Under the pieces are notes generated by a model. The model had not been told where the DNA came from and did not search any database. It saw only the letters and a list, made by a program, of their open reading frames with translations. Shown here piece after piece: positions 35,914-48,725 of a DNA stretch of 64,000 bases. Both the position numbers and the translations under genes were made by a program. How positions within the stretch are numbered: position 1 is the stretch's first letter; every line of letters begins with the position of its first letter. The DNA is from Siphonodentalium dalli (taxonomy: Eukaryota > Mollusca > Scaphopoda > Gadilida > Siphonodentaliidae), in contig CP136061.1 of NCBI GenBank assembly GCA_032622095.1, positions 131,206,754-131,270,753 of the forward strand, written 5' to 3'.

Positions 35914-36835
35914 TGATATGGAGCTTTTGAATATTCATGACCGCATATATGGAAATGATACTCCAGAACTTTGACATGCATCACTAAAACCACCATTAAC
36001 AACGGAACCAGGGCTGGTGGATCCAATATGACTGCGAGTTAACTAGTGACAGGGCGTATCAATAGTAGGCCTAGCCTATATATATACGTTTCTGTTCTTG
36101 GAACCGATTCCATATCAAGTCCCGAGGCGACCATGCACCTCGATACCCTTTTTCATTTGTTTGGAGACGTATGCCGAATTCCGTCTGCAGGCTGTCGTAT
36201 AGGCCTACGATGGATTCCAACTGCATCTATAGCTGCCCCCCCCCCCCGTTTACAGTGAAATTCAACTTGTAATCCAGGATTACATACTTAATTCATATAC
36301 TTCTATATTTCGTATAATTCATAAAGGCACAGGAGCTATTCATCACAAGCTTGGGCTTTCCAAGTCGAGAAAATACATAGGCCTAGGCTATAGCATATTG
36401 GTCTAGATAGCCTATATTAATTACGAAGCTCACAATAAGGATAACTAACGTATCGCAATTCGTTCCCATATATATTATATAGGCCTATTTATACATTTAT
36501 ATAGGGCCTATATCATGCGGTATATAACCCGCGGGCAAAGCGGATTACTTCTATTTAGCCCTATGTTTTTTCTTGTAGGCTATAAAATGTAACAAACACC
36601 TGCAATCAAAATATTAACACGGCCAGTCTCTATAACCATTTTGACATCTGCATATATATATGCTGATTTTTTATTTTGATCCGCTTTGCCGGCTGTCGGG
36701 CAAATCGGATCACCGCATCGGGCAAAGCGGATCGATCAGCACATGCACTTGTCCAAAATTGACTACATTTAATGTAGATTTTCGACTACACATGCACGAA
36801 TCCCTCATCTAATATGCAACAAATTCATTCGCTTT
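35914..36835. other. Intergenic stretch with a 'gggcaaagcggat' repeat
   Basis: The word gggcaaagcggat occurs at about 36533 and 36719, in reverse at about 36679, and diverged as gggcaaatcggat at about 36698. The 36679-36735 part can fold as gatccgctttgcc / gggcaaagcggatc. No gene is seen. Confidence 0.5.
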
Positions 36836-37807
36836 TTAGCTCAACTTTACTTGTAAAGTTTGAGCTATTGCCATGGCTTGGTATCCGTCGTCCGCGTGTG
36901 CCTACATGTGTGTGCGTTGAGACGTCCGTCAATAATTTCCATTATAGCAAGGGCTACATGTCGTACCTTGGTCGGATCATTATGAAATTTGTCATGGCTG
37001 TTGACATTGACATGTAGATGGGAAACGAGTCATTTTGGGGTCATTCGGCAAAAAAATATGGCCGCCAGCGGCCATCTTGGATTTAAAAATTCAACCCATT
37101 AGCACGGGCTACAGGCCGTACTGTTTGTCTGATCATCATGAAATTTGTCATGGATGTTAATATTGACATGTAGATGGGAACGAATCATTTTGGGGTCATT
37201 CGGCCAAAAAACATGGCCGCCAGCAGCCATCTTGGATTTTACACTTTGAATGACTAAATCATTTGGCACGGCTACAACTCGAACCTTTGGTCAAATCATA
37301 ATGAAATTTGTCATCGACGTTAACAATGACATGTGGATGGGAATGAGTCATTTTGGTGTCATTCGGCCATAAAACATGGCTGCCAGCAGCCATCTTGGAT
37401 TTTACTCTTTGCATGACTAAATCCTTTGGCACGGGCTACAGATTGTACCTTTGGTCGGATCATCATGAAATTTGTCATGGATGTTAACAATGACATATAG
37501 ATGGGAATGAGTCATTTTGGTGTCATTCGGTCAAAAAAACATGGCCACCATCAGCCATCTTGGATACTCTTTGAATGACTAAATCCTTTGGCACGAGCTA
37601 CAGGTCGTACCTTTGGTCGGATCATCAAGAAATTTGTCATGGATGTTAACAATGCCATATAGATGGGAACGAGTCATTTTGTTGCCATTCGGCCATAAAA
37701 CATGGCTGCTGGCAGCCATCTTGGAGTTTACTCTTTGCATGAATAAATCCTTTGACACGGGCTACAGGTCGTACCTTTCGTCGGATCATCATGAAATTTG
37801 TCTTGGA
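36836..37807 (+). mobile_element. Tandem-core element B, right end replaced
   Basis: It starts with tttagctcaactttacttgt and has five units (agatgggaa at about 37016, 37171, 37337, 37500 and 37657). It breaks off inside a unit at tttgtcttggat, where a family A element begins. The B right end is not found beyond that element. Confidence 0.75.
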
Positions 37808-38330
37808 TTCATAATCCGAATTAACACTCCTAAATTACTAAGTATTTGGCTTCGGGGGTAAACACTCTTTGATTCGAGTCGAGGAACCCACCCATCAAAG
37901 CTCAGAATGGTCAGATATCGATTTTTGAAGTTAGTTATTTCTGGAGATGTGCAATTATTTGTGGTCCAGAAAAACGTCGTCAAAATAATGCTAACCACTG
38001 TCAACTATGGTATCAAATTTCCCAAAACATGTTATTTATCAACATTTTGTTGAACCAAATATGGCCGTATTATTACTTGAGTATCTCGAAATTGGGCATT
38101 ATTACCACTTGATTATAGAGTTATCCATCTTCATTCACAATTTTGTCCGAAACCGTCCGTTTGACAATGTTTTTCTGGGCCAAAAATAATTGCACATCTC
38201 GAGAAACAACAAACTTCAAAAATCGATATCTGTTCACTCTGTGAGCTTTGATGGATGGGTTCCTCGACTCGAATCAAGGCCTAAGAAATAGTAACTTAGG
38301 AGGGCTAATTCAGATAGTTTATCTTTAATC
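37808..38330. mobile_element. Family A element, diverged ends
   Basis: It carries the family A interior twice in mirror image (gattcgagtcgaggaaccca ... gttcctcgactcgaatc; cttgattatagagttatcca). Ends are diverged (attcataatccgaatt / aattcagatag), and TTAA is not clear on the left. Confidence 0.6.
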
Positions 38331-38772
38331 CTTCTGTACTAAATATAAGTGATGATAAAAATGACATATATGGCAGTCTGTGCGATTGATTCTGCCCATA
38401 CAATATACACCTGGACCCATTTATATGCACACTATACACTTATATGCACACTACTACTACTGGCTACATATATGATACTAGTATCCACACAATAAACCAT
38501 CTATCAGGCTATGGGTTCGAACATCAGAAAATAACAGAAGCTGAGAGCCTGGTGTGAATTGAACTGCTATGGAGTCTCAAGCCTAGCTACCCCTTCACAT
38601 TAAAAAATGCCATTAAATAACAAAAGTAGCTTGAGGATGGAAGTCATCCATCGTACCACTGTTAATCAATCAGGCCCACTGTGCTGACTGTAATCATGCT
38701 ACTGTATATACTTGCGTACAGTTTAATTATATTATGATTCTGCCATAATCTACTGTAGGTAGTTACAGGCGT
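38331..38772. other. Intergenic stretch
   Basis: Nothing is recognised here. Confidence 0.45.
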
Positions 38773-39375
38773 ATGACATTTAATAAATAATTGAGCTTAA
38801 GCACAATAAGGAATCCATAATTGCGCATAAGTGAAATAAGGGAAGATCTAATTGCACTTAAGGAATATCTAATGCGCTTGGTGCAATAAGGACTATCTCA
38901 TTGCGCTTAAGCGCTATGTGCTTAAGTGTAATTAGAGATTCCTTATTGCGACTAAGCACAATTGAATTTAATAAATAATTGAGCTAAACTTAAGGAATCC
39001 TTAATTGCGCTTAAGTGCAATAATGGAAGATCTAATTGTGCTTAAACACAATAAGGGAAGATCTTGTTGATCTCTTCCCTTATTGCACTTAAGCACAATT
39101 AGATCTTCCATTATTGCGCTTAAGCGCAATTAGGGATTCCTTATTGCACTTAAGCTCAATTATTTATTGAATGTCAATTGTGCTTAAGCACAATAAGGAA
39201 TCTCTAATTGTGCTTAAGTGCAATACGACTATTCCTTATTGTGTTTAAGCGCAATACGAAAATTCCTTATTTCGCTTAAGTATAATTAAATTTTCCTTAT
39301 TGTGCTTAAGCGCAATGAGATATTGCACTTAAGCACAATAAGATCTTCCCTTATTATATTTAAGCACCATTAGTA
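38773..39375. repeat. Family D AflII-palindrome array
   Basis: It begins tgacatttaataaataattg and continues with more than a dozen interlocked palindromes on cttaagcgcaataag and variants, spaced by ggaatcc, ggaagatct or agggattcc. Internal copies of the end motif lie at about 38965 and 39155-39175. The latter, reversed, marks a closed unit of about 400 bases, with the array continuing after it. Confidence 0.7.
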
Positions 39376-39889
39376 TCAAGGTTCAGTGTGCCAATTGAAT
39401 ATTGTTATACAATCTACCATTCCATGATTGCAACATGACAATCAATGTGGTCGTGCGATTTGACTGAGAAAATTCAGCAAACTTTCGTGAATCATAGGCA
39501 AAAACTTCACAAAAGTTATAGTGAAATTCTTCTCAAGGCAAAACCCCATGACCATGAATATTGATTCTGCACCTCCTTGTTGCATGGCTTGTCTATGCAA
39601 TTATAGTGGCCAGAGGGGAGGAGTGGCCACAAGCCAGACGCAAAGTGGGCTATATCCTCAACCGAGAACCAATAATTATATTTATACATAGTCAACGTCT
39701 CAACGACAAGCTGTACAATATTTTCATTTGTGTTGTTCGCATATCCCAAGAGGATAGAGCCATTTAGTGTTATGGATGTGAGATTGTTTAAAGCCGAGAT
39801 GGCAATGCAGGGGAATGATGTTCATCCCTCACTGGAATAACACCTAAGCCAAAGCTCTTATTTATGTTATGGAGTTGGCATGTATGACT
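39376..39889. other. Intergenic stretch
   Basis: Nothing is recognised here. Confidence 0.45.
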
Positions 39890-40045
39890 AAGATTATCTC
39901 AAAATATTGAGAATATTAAGTTATTTCAAAATACTGAGATACATTTCTGTCAAAATTTCGAGTTGTTATATCAACATATTGAGATGTTATCCAGAGTTAT
40001 CTTGAATATTTGAGATAATTATCTGAAAATATTGAGATAATGTAT
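39890..40045. repeat. Cluster of tatctcaaaatattgagata palindromes
   Basis: Four to five imperfect copies of a palindrome of the form ttatctcaaaatattgagat occur in 155 bases, with the shared word tattgaga/tctcaata. It looks like another palindrome-rich array distinct from family D. Confidence 0.6.
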
Positions 40046-40094
40046 GGAAACCCATTGCGTGGCTGACAATAATAAAAAAAAATGATTGGGTTAA

Positions 40095-40674
40095 AGGGGT
40101 ACTGTACGCCAAATGTTGTTGTTGGTTTCTATAGTCTCCGAGTCGGAGAATAAGGTAACAATTGTTTCATTATTTGAAAGTCTGTTGAGTACGAAGTAGT
40201 GTTACGGATGACAAATTTACCGGAATGCAAAAATACAAATTGTCGTTGTCGAGTAATTTTTGTACATTTTTCAACCAAATGTATCAAATAAAAGTTATAT
40301 TATATGCATACTAGTCCCATATACACATTTAAGTTATTGTATCGTCACTAGTCAGTGAGTGGCTTGGGCTTTCTCCCCTTATCATCATAATGTTTTAAAC
40401 GATCGCGTGTGCCATCCGTTTACCAATCCAGTATCCCTCAATTAATTTGATTACGTCTTGCACACGGAAATTCGTAATTTACTTTACGCCATTTTATGGC
40501 TCCAGTCATAATTGAAATTTATATCAAATTATTAACTTTGATTTTAAGATAGCCTATTAACCTGAGCGTTTACAGAATACATCTTCGACTCAAATTACTT
40601 ATGTTTCTTTATATTATCGATATTAGATCGTTGTTATCGCCGGAAATTTATTGAAAATGGCGTACAGTACCCCT
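40095..40674. mobile_element. TTAA-flanked MITE T1, copy 1 (580 bp)
   Basis: Ends are aggggtactgtacgcca and tggcgtacagtacccct, with TTAA at 40091-40094 and 40675-40678. Its interior matches the copy at 46152-46734 in inverted orientation along its whole length. It has no coding frame. TTAA duplication with short inverted ends is typical of piggyBac-type elements. Confidence 0.85.
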
Positions 40675-40729
40675 TTAAAGCAATACTTCATTGTGTTTAA
40701 ATGCAATAGTTTTGCATTTAAATGCAATT

Positions 40730-41620
40730 GTAGAGTGGATAATGTATGTCAATGACGCTGTAGCTACATGTAGGCTACATCGATAAAGCACCAGAAATCA
40801 GTCTTCTTGTGTTTTCTTTCGGAGGCTGCCATTTTGGATCGCGTGGAGCCTTGGGGAGGTTCGAAAGGGGTCTTGAGAGGGGGGCACTCTTCAACACCCA
40901 ACGGTTGTTCGATATCAGTCAAGTAACTGATAAATGACATGTTTGCTCTATTTGGACCGTGTGTGGTGGCCATTTTGGACTGGGGTGGATTGTTGGAGTT
41001 GGAGAGGGGGAGCTAGATCACCCTTTGTTTGATCAAAATCGTTCAAGAGTGCTATTAAAGTGATATGACGTGTGTCCCTATTGGACCACAAGCACTGGGC
41101 AGCGTGCATTTTTAATCGGGTGGGATCTTTTAAAATACTGTTTTAATTGTGGACCACCTTACAACATTCTATTTTGTCAAGCCAAGGGGCTGGAACAAAA
41201 TGTCGGTGCCCCTCTGGATGGTGGTTTCGTATTTATTTGCAATAGTTTTGCGTTTGAGGGTTGACTCCAAGACACCCTTTTTAAACGCCCCCAATCCCAA
41301 TTCAAAATGGCCACTGCTCATGCTTCTGAATGGGACATCCATGTCATTGCTCAACCCACTTGACAAATTTCCGTCAAATAAAGGATGTTGTAGGTTGGCC
41401 AAGTGATTTTTCAGTCCCTTGACCGATTTTAGGTCAAATGATGGGTATTTTAGGGAGGCCCCAAAGACTCACTCCTTTTGAACCACTCCCAACATCCCAC
41501 CCGATCTAAAAAATGTCACAAAAAACAATGCATGAGTCGACAGATTTCTGGTGCTTTATCGATGTAGCCTACATGTACAATGTAGGTATAGTGTTATTGA
41601 CATAATCTTTCCACTCTAAC
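40730..41620. mobile_element. TIR element of ~890 bp
   Basis: Ends (tagagtggataatgtatgtc and the mirrored cataatctttccactcta) lead into ~75-base inverted repeats containing gtaggctacatcgataaagc and gcaccagaaatc. The interior has ggccattttggat repeats and mirrored segments but no recognisable domain. Confidence 0.7.
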
Positions 41621-41621
41621 A

Positions 41622-43510
41622 AATAAAGGTCGCGGACCACGTGTCCCCCGAAAGGTGGTTTTTGTGTGAGGATAGATTTTTTTTTTTAACTCTGTCAAAA
41701 ATCATCGGACCGTGATTCAAACTTAGCCTTTGTCTTCTGAAATTTGAAGCATGTTCCCAACCCACAAAAACACCTCCTACTGGTGGGGGGGGGGGGGTAA
41801 AAATGTCCACCTGGGTGGGTGGGAGTCCGGAGGCCAAAACAAGTATTCTCCAAGATTATGCAATTTTTATCCAACTGCTATATTTTACTTTGTTAATATA
41901 TACGCCCGTTTGAAGAAAAAAACGGTCATATTATATAAATGGGTTGTTTGTCCCCCCATCCGCTTTTGGTTTCCGGATGATAACATTAGATTGAATCGAG
42001 TGAACTGAACCAAATTTGGTAAATTAGTTTACCACATCAAAATACAGATCAAGTTCGAATATGGGTTTCGTCCGCATGATTTTGACTGAGTTATGCCCCT
42101 TTTTCGACTTAGATTTTACCTGATTTGCGGTTTCCGGATGATAACTTTAGATTGAATCAAGTGAACTAAACCAAATTTGGTATATAAGTTTACCAGATTA
42201 CCACCCCAAAATACAGATCAAGTTCGAATATGGGTTTCGTCCGCATGATTTGGCTGAGTTATGCCCCTTTTTGTCCGCCGACCCAACAGGTTCGGAGGAC
42301 TATTATAATCAGCCTGTGTGTCCGTGCGTCCGTGCGTCCGTCCAAGGTTTCCGGATGATAACTTTAGTTAGAGTGAACCAAATTAAATTTGGGATGTTGG
42401 TTTACTAGCAGAATAGACAGGTCAAGTTCGAATTCTGGTTCCGTTCACCAGAGTTATGCCCCCTTTTCGACTTAGAATTTGACCGTCTGTTAACATTTTT
42501 GGTTTCCGACCGATAACTCCAGTTTGGATTATTTGATCTGAACCAAAGTTGGTATGTGTATTTCCCAGCTAAAGATACAGGCCAAGTTCGAATATGGGTT
42601 CCGTCCAATTATTTTTACATGAGTTACGGCCCTTTTTCGACTTAGAATTTGACCGTCTGTTAACATTTTTGGTTTCCGACCGAGTAACTCCAATTTGGAT
42701 TATTTGATATGAACCACAGTTGGTATGTGTCTTTCTCTCAGCAAAACACAGGTCAAGTTCGAATTCGGGTTCCGCCCGCCAATTTTCACCAGAGTTATGT
42801 CCCTTTCTTACTTAGAATTTTTGCCAATTTGAGGTTTCCGGATGATAACTTTAGTAAATGTGTACTGAATGAAATTAAATTTGGTATGTAGGTTTACTAG
42901 CATGCACTAAAGACAGGTTTTTATGCGCAAACAACGGTCGTACCAAGCCGACACTTTATAAAGGCGGAGATGAGGTCTACCGACCTTTTTCGACTTAGAA
43001 TTTGACCGTCTGTTAACATTTTTGGTTTCCGACCGATAACTCCAGTTTGGATTGTTTGATCTGAACCAAAGTTGGTTGTGTATTTCTCAGCTAAAGATAC
43101 AGGCCAAGTTCGAAAATGAGTTCCGTCCAATTATTTTTACATGAGTTACGGCCCTTTTTCGACTTAGAATTTGACCGTTTGTTAACTTTTTTGGTTTCCG
43201 ACCGATAACTCCAGTTTGGATTATTTGATCTGAACCAAAGTTGGTATGTGTATTTCCCAGGTAAAGATACAGGCCAAGTTTGAATATGGGTTCCGTCCAA
43301 TTATTTTTACATGAGTTACGGCCCTTTTTGACTTAGAATTTTTGCCAATTTCAGGTTTCCGGATGATAACTTTAGTAAATGTGTACTGAATGAAATTAAA
43401 TTTGGTATGTAGGTTTACTAGCACTAAAGACAGGTTTTTATGCGCAAACAACGGTCATATCAAGCCGACGCTTAGAGGCGGACATGAGGTCTACCGACCT
43501 TTTATTCGAC
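41622..43510. mobile_element. Family C tandem-core element
   Basis: The left end is aataaaggtcgcggaccacg with gtgtcccccga. About nine units of 150-190 bases follow, each with tttccggatgataact or tttccgaccgataactcc, aaatttggtatgt, caggtcaagttcgaat and gagttatgcccctttttcga. A gtgcgtccgtgcgtccgtcc run lies at about 42320. It ends taccgaccttttatt, the reverse of the left end. It has no coding capacity. Confidence 0.75.
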
Positions 43511-43894
43511 TTAGATTTTACCTAATATGCGGTTTCCAGTTCTGATTGATAAAAAAATTTGGTATGTGAATTTTTCAGTCAAAAATACCACACTTGAAGT
43601 TATTGTGTTTTATTTTTGTTATTATTTCGTCTTAAGTCAAAGGTTTCAAACAAATGAAATAAACCTTGCCCCACTCTACTCCAGAAACGGGCATATTATG
43701 CCACGTCCCGACAGCGTGCTCTTGTTTTTAGTTTAAACAGCTTGCAGGTGTTCTAGTTTTCTCTGTCGACTTGAAATGCAGCAGTTAAAGTAGTTTTCAC
43801 CCCCTAATAGGTGATAACATTGGTCAAATTCACTAAAACTAATGTTGAAATGGGTAGATGTCTTTCTGTGAACGGAAAAAAATATGCATATGTA
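43511..43894. other. Spacer with one degenerate family C unit
   Basis: It contains tttggtatgtgaatttttca and nothing else recognisable. Confidence 0.45.
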
Positions 43895-44039
43895 CAGTAA
43901 TGCCCTAATTAATCGACTCCATAACCACATCAGAATTATGGGTAACTTTTCAGGGTTTAGTCGGAAATATGGCTTGTTGCCATTCATCGGAAAGCTCTCC
44001 CTGCTGTGGTTATGGAGTCGATTAATTAGGGCATTACTG
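43895..44039. mobile_element. Palindromic MITE P1, asymmetric copy
   Basis: It starts cagtaatgccctaattaatc and keeps the whole left arm through catcggaaagctctcc. It then jumps to ctgctgtggttatggagtcg and ends gggcattactg, flanked by TA. Most of the right arm is deleted, the mirror image of the copy at 11575-11721. Confidence 0.82.
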
Positions 44040-44091
44040 TAATACATGTGTAATTGTCTTTGATCAAGATGTGTACACAACATTTGGTTAT

Positions 44092-45690
44092 TAGCTCAAC
44101 TTTACTTTGTAAAGTTTGAGCTATTGCCATGGCTTTGTCGTCCGTGTGTGCGTGTGTACGTAAGGCGTCAACAATGCAGGCTACAGGTCGTACCTTTCGT
44201 CGGATCCTTATGAAATTTGTCATAGCTGTTGACATCAACATTTAGACAAGAATAATTAATTTTGGGGTCATTTCAAAATTCAATCCATTAGCACGGGCTA
44301 CAGGCCGTACTGTTTGTCTGATCTTCATGAAATTGTCATGGATGTTAATATTGACATGTAGATGGGAACGACTCATTTTGGGGTCATTCGGCCCAAAAAC
44401 ATGGCCGCCAGCAGCCATCTTGGATTTTACTCTTTGTATGACTAAATTCTTTAGCACGGGCTACAGGTCGTACTTTTAGTCTGATCATCATAAATTTGGT
44501 CAAGAATGTTAATAATGACATGTAGATGGGAACGAGTCATTTTGGGGTCATTCGGACAAAAAACATGGCCGCCAGCAGCCATCTTGGATTTTACTCTTTG
44601 TATGACTAAATTCTTTAGCACGGGCTACAGGTCGTACTTTTAGTCTGATCATCATAAATTTTGTCAAGAATGTAATAATGACATGTAGATGGGAACGAGT
44701 CATTTTGGGGTCATTCGGCCAAAAAACATGGCCGCCAGCAGCCATCTTGTATTTTACTCTTTGTATGACTAAATACTTTAGCACGGGCTACAGGTCGTAC
44801 CTTTAGTCTGATCATCATAAAATTTGTCATGGCTGTTGAAATTGGAATGTAGATGGGAACGAGTCATTTGGGGGTCATTCGGAAAAAAAATATGGCCGCC
44901 AGCAGCCATCTTGGATTTCAAAATTTAATCCATTAGCACGGGCCACAGGTCGTACTGTTCTTCTGATCATCATGAAATTTGTCATGGATTATAATATTGA
45001 CATGTAGATGGGAACGAGTAATTTTGGGGTCATTCGGCCAAAAAACATGGCCGCCAGCAGCCATCTTCGATTTTACTCTTTGTATGACTAAATTCTTTAG
45101 CACGGGCTGCAGGTCGTACCTTTAGTCTGATCCATCATAAAATGTGTCATGGATGTTAACAATGACATGTAGATGGGAACGAGTAATTTTGGTGTCATTC
45201 GGCCAAAAAACCTGGACGCCAGCATCCATCTTGGATTTTACTCTTCGTATGACTAAATCCTTTAGCACTGGCTACAGGTTGTACCTTTAGTCTGATCATC
45301 ATGAAATTTGTCATGAATGTTAATAATGACATGTAGATGGGAACAAGTCATTTTTAGGTCATTCGGCCGAAAAACATGGCCGCCAGCAGCCATCTTGGAT
45401 TTTACTCTTTGTATGACTAAATCATTTAGCATGGGCTACAGGTCGTACCTTTAGTCTGATCGTAATAAAATTTGTCATGGATGTTAACGATGACATGTAG
45501 ATGGGAACGACTCATTTTGGGGTCATTCGGCCGAAAACATGGCCACCAGCAGCCATCTTGGATTTTACTTTTCTCTTCATGTCTATAAACATGTATTAGA
45601 TATTCAACTTTCCACATTCCTAATGGCTCCATTGACTGTAATACATTAAATTATTCCCTTTCCAAGTTGAGCTACAGTGTCATTGACACT
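44092..45690 (+). mobile_element. Tandem-core element B, complete (about 8 units)
   Basis: The left end is tagctcaactttactttgta with aagtttgagctattgccatg. About eight units of ~155-175 bases carry agatgggaacgagtcatttt and gccgccagcagccatcttgg. The right end is gagctacagtgtcattgaca. The units here are more alike than in the 7-9 kb copy, suggesting recent homogenisation. Confidence 0.82.
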
Positions 45691-46151
45691 TTAATTTTCT
45701 GGTTATTTCTCCCATAAATATCAGCTATTATGTTTGCAAACATGTCACTATGATGCTTGCAATGGTGTTGCTATGAATGGATGGTGTTGGGATGTGATTG
45801 TGACCATGCCGTTCTGAGCTGTCAACATGTTATTTAAGATTTGTGAAGAATAATGTCAATTATCACAGGTTTATCATATTTTAATAAAGACTAATTTCCT
45901 GTAACATTCAATGGCATTCAGTTTCATTACACATCAACACTGAAAACTTTGTCTTTAACATGCATATATCTGCATATATCAGTGCATATATGTAGACCTG
46001 TTCAACTGGGAGGACAATGGTATAATGTTGCAATAGCACAGCCAGAAGGCCAGATGACAGTACTGATTCATGCGAAGAAAGGGTTACATTTGTGGTGATG
46101 GGTTTGGACAAGATCCCTTAACTTAAACACGAAAAAGCAATGAAACCTTAA
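45691..46151. other. Intergenic stretch
   Basis: Nothing is recognised here. Confidence 0.45.
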
Positions 46152-46734
46152 AGGGGTACTGTACGCCATTTTCATTAAATTTCCGGTGACAACAACGATC
46201 TAATATCGATAATATATAGAAACATAAGTAATTTGAGTCGAAGATGTATTCTGTAAACACTCAAGTTAATAGGCTATCTTAAAATTTAATAATTTAAAAG
46301 TTAATAATTTGATATAAATTGAATTTATGACTGGAGCCATAAAATGGCGTCAATTAAATTACGAATTTGCGTAATCAAATAAAGTAAATGAGGGATACTG
46401 GCTTGTTAAACCGATCGCACACACGATCGCTTAAAATATTATGATGATACGGGGAGAACACTCAAGCCACTCACTGACTAGCGACGATACAATAACTTAA
46501 ATGATTATATGGGACTAGTATGCCTATAATATAACTTTTATTTGATTCATTTGGTTGAAAACTGTACAAAAATTACTCGACAACGACAATTTGTATTTTT
46601 GCATTCCGGTAAATTTGTCATCCGTAACACTACTTCGTACTCAACAGACTTTCAAATAATGAAAAAAGTGTTACCTTATTCTCAGACTCGGAGACTATAG
46701 AAACCAACAACAACATTTGGCGTACAGTACCCCT
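46152..46734. mobile_element. TTAA-flanked MITE T1, copy 2 (583 bp)
   Basis: Inverted relative to copy 1 at 40095-40674, with the same 17-base ends. TTAA lies at 46148-46151 and 46735-46738. The interiors differ by scattered substitutions and small indels. Confidence 0.85.
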
Positions 46735-46738
46735 TTAA

Positions 46739-48721
46739 AGGTAACCCATTTTCTAGAAATTTGAAACCTTACCTTTCAACATTCGGTGTCATTGTAAGAT
46801 TATGCCAGGACATGAGTGTATCTTATAAATAATTAGTTTGATCAAAATTATTAATCATATCAAAAAAACACAAAAGTACAGGCATTTGTTTTCATAGCAG
46901 TAATCATTAAGAGTTCTTGTAAATCTTGTTCAGTGTCTTGTTTTGTTTTGTTTTTTCGAATTGAGTGTGGACAGGCAGCTGGGGTACATATATAACCTGT
47001 TTAAACAGGCATAAATGCTGATTTCTGTTGTTTTATTATCTATTTAAGTCTAAATTTCTGTAAATTGAGCAGATAATCATCATTGAAACAGTGATTCTGG
47101 TGATTCAATTTGCAATTCTTAGCAGTTCTTTGCTTGGAATTAAACAGGATGTATAATTGCAGTTAATAAAAAGAACCTGGTTGTAATAGGAGGCAGACGC
47201 TAAAATGGGCCAAATTTGGAGATGGACAGGGGTGCATGTAAAAAAATTTATGGATAAAAATGTCATGGAAGGGTGGGTCCGTCCACAATTTGGAAAACAA
47301 AATATCAACCTTGTGTATGCACATTTTTTATCCCTCTCCCCCAGCTACTGGGGATCAAAACCTCCACTGGATACGTTTTTTCTTTAGCTTAAAAGTCTCG
47401 CCAATCAAACAGATTGTGACATATGGTGAGAGGATGGAGAACAGACAACATTTGGGTTCATCCATTTATTTTCCCATACATTGTCTGTAGTGGTCTGTGC
47501 ATTTCTTCTACAAGAGCGGTGTAATTTGGTTCTGAAAGAAGAAAATGTTAAGTATGTTACATGGAGTTTGAGATTTTGTCAGGGATTTCCCTACGGAATT
47601 AGTGAAATTTAGACCAGTATCAAAGGAGGGTTATAAATAAAATATATTTACACAAACTTTATATATGTCTCTAGAAGACTTAGAGCATTCACAGAAATGA
47701 CCCACTTCAGACAGACTTCTGCTTCAGAGACAAAAATGACATCCCTCTATCTCCAATCGTTTTTTAAATAAAGCTTGCAAAGCAAGTACAAAATTAAATC
47801 AGTAGCACTATGTCAACAGGATGGAACAGAAATACATAAACGACATGAGTGTGTGAATTAGGTTGTCGATACGGCACTTGGGAAAAAATTGACGGCTCCC
47901 ATCTAGAGGTCACCCCGAAGTTCCATATGAAGTTTGGTGATTATCGGATGAGGGAGGTGGCCTTATAGGGTGTGCCGAAGAATTTAGGGCACAAGTGTGT
48001 TACAACAAACCCATTCACACATGTGTCAGGGTGTGTTTATTACACGCCACCAGACCTAGAATTGATAAACAAATTCAGAAGTATTTATATTCTTTGGTGG
48101 GGAAATGTTCAGATAATAAGTTTGTTGAACTTGTTGTCTGAAAATTTCCTAAGGAAACTATTCATCAGTGAATATTTAGTATAGATAGGGTTAATTAAAC
48201 AGACATGGCTCATTCGAACCCTAAAATTTATGTATACGTAATTCGAGAAAAGGGGTCTCAAAACATGCATATGCAAACTATTCCCGAGCTAGTTAGTTAT
48301 ATTTTTGCGTAAATTTGATATCGTTTCGCTGTTCCGGTTAAATTTTTCTAACCAGCCGATCTTCCGAGTAACGCCGGTAGCGCTCGTGTGTTTTCGGAAA
48401 TAATGCATTCTCGATACCGCCATGTTTGTGACGTAATATTTTCCAAGTTTCCCCAGCGTCTCTATCATTTTCGGTACGCGATAATGTGTTTCGTTGAATC
48501 TTATTTGTCCATGCGAGAATAATAACCTCTGTTGACAAGGATGTAACGATAGAACAGTTTTCCAGTTTGATACACAATGTCAACATGAATTTTAGTAATT
48601 TACATTGACCCTTGAAACACATTGATTTTTCTCAAATATACTCTAATCGCAATTTTGTAGGCAATAATTTTCTGTTGAGTGTGTCGATGAACTTGCAGTT
48701 AGTTAAATTCCATAGTTCTTT
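46739..48721. other. Long intergenic stretch, nearly feature-free
   Basis: Positions 47880-47990 carry a degenerate B-type segment (cggctcccatctagaggtca, aagtttggtga). No gene is seen; the frames at 47105-47490 and 48338-48622 have no domain I can name. Confidence 0.5.
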
Positions 48722-48725
48722 TTAA

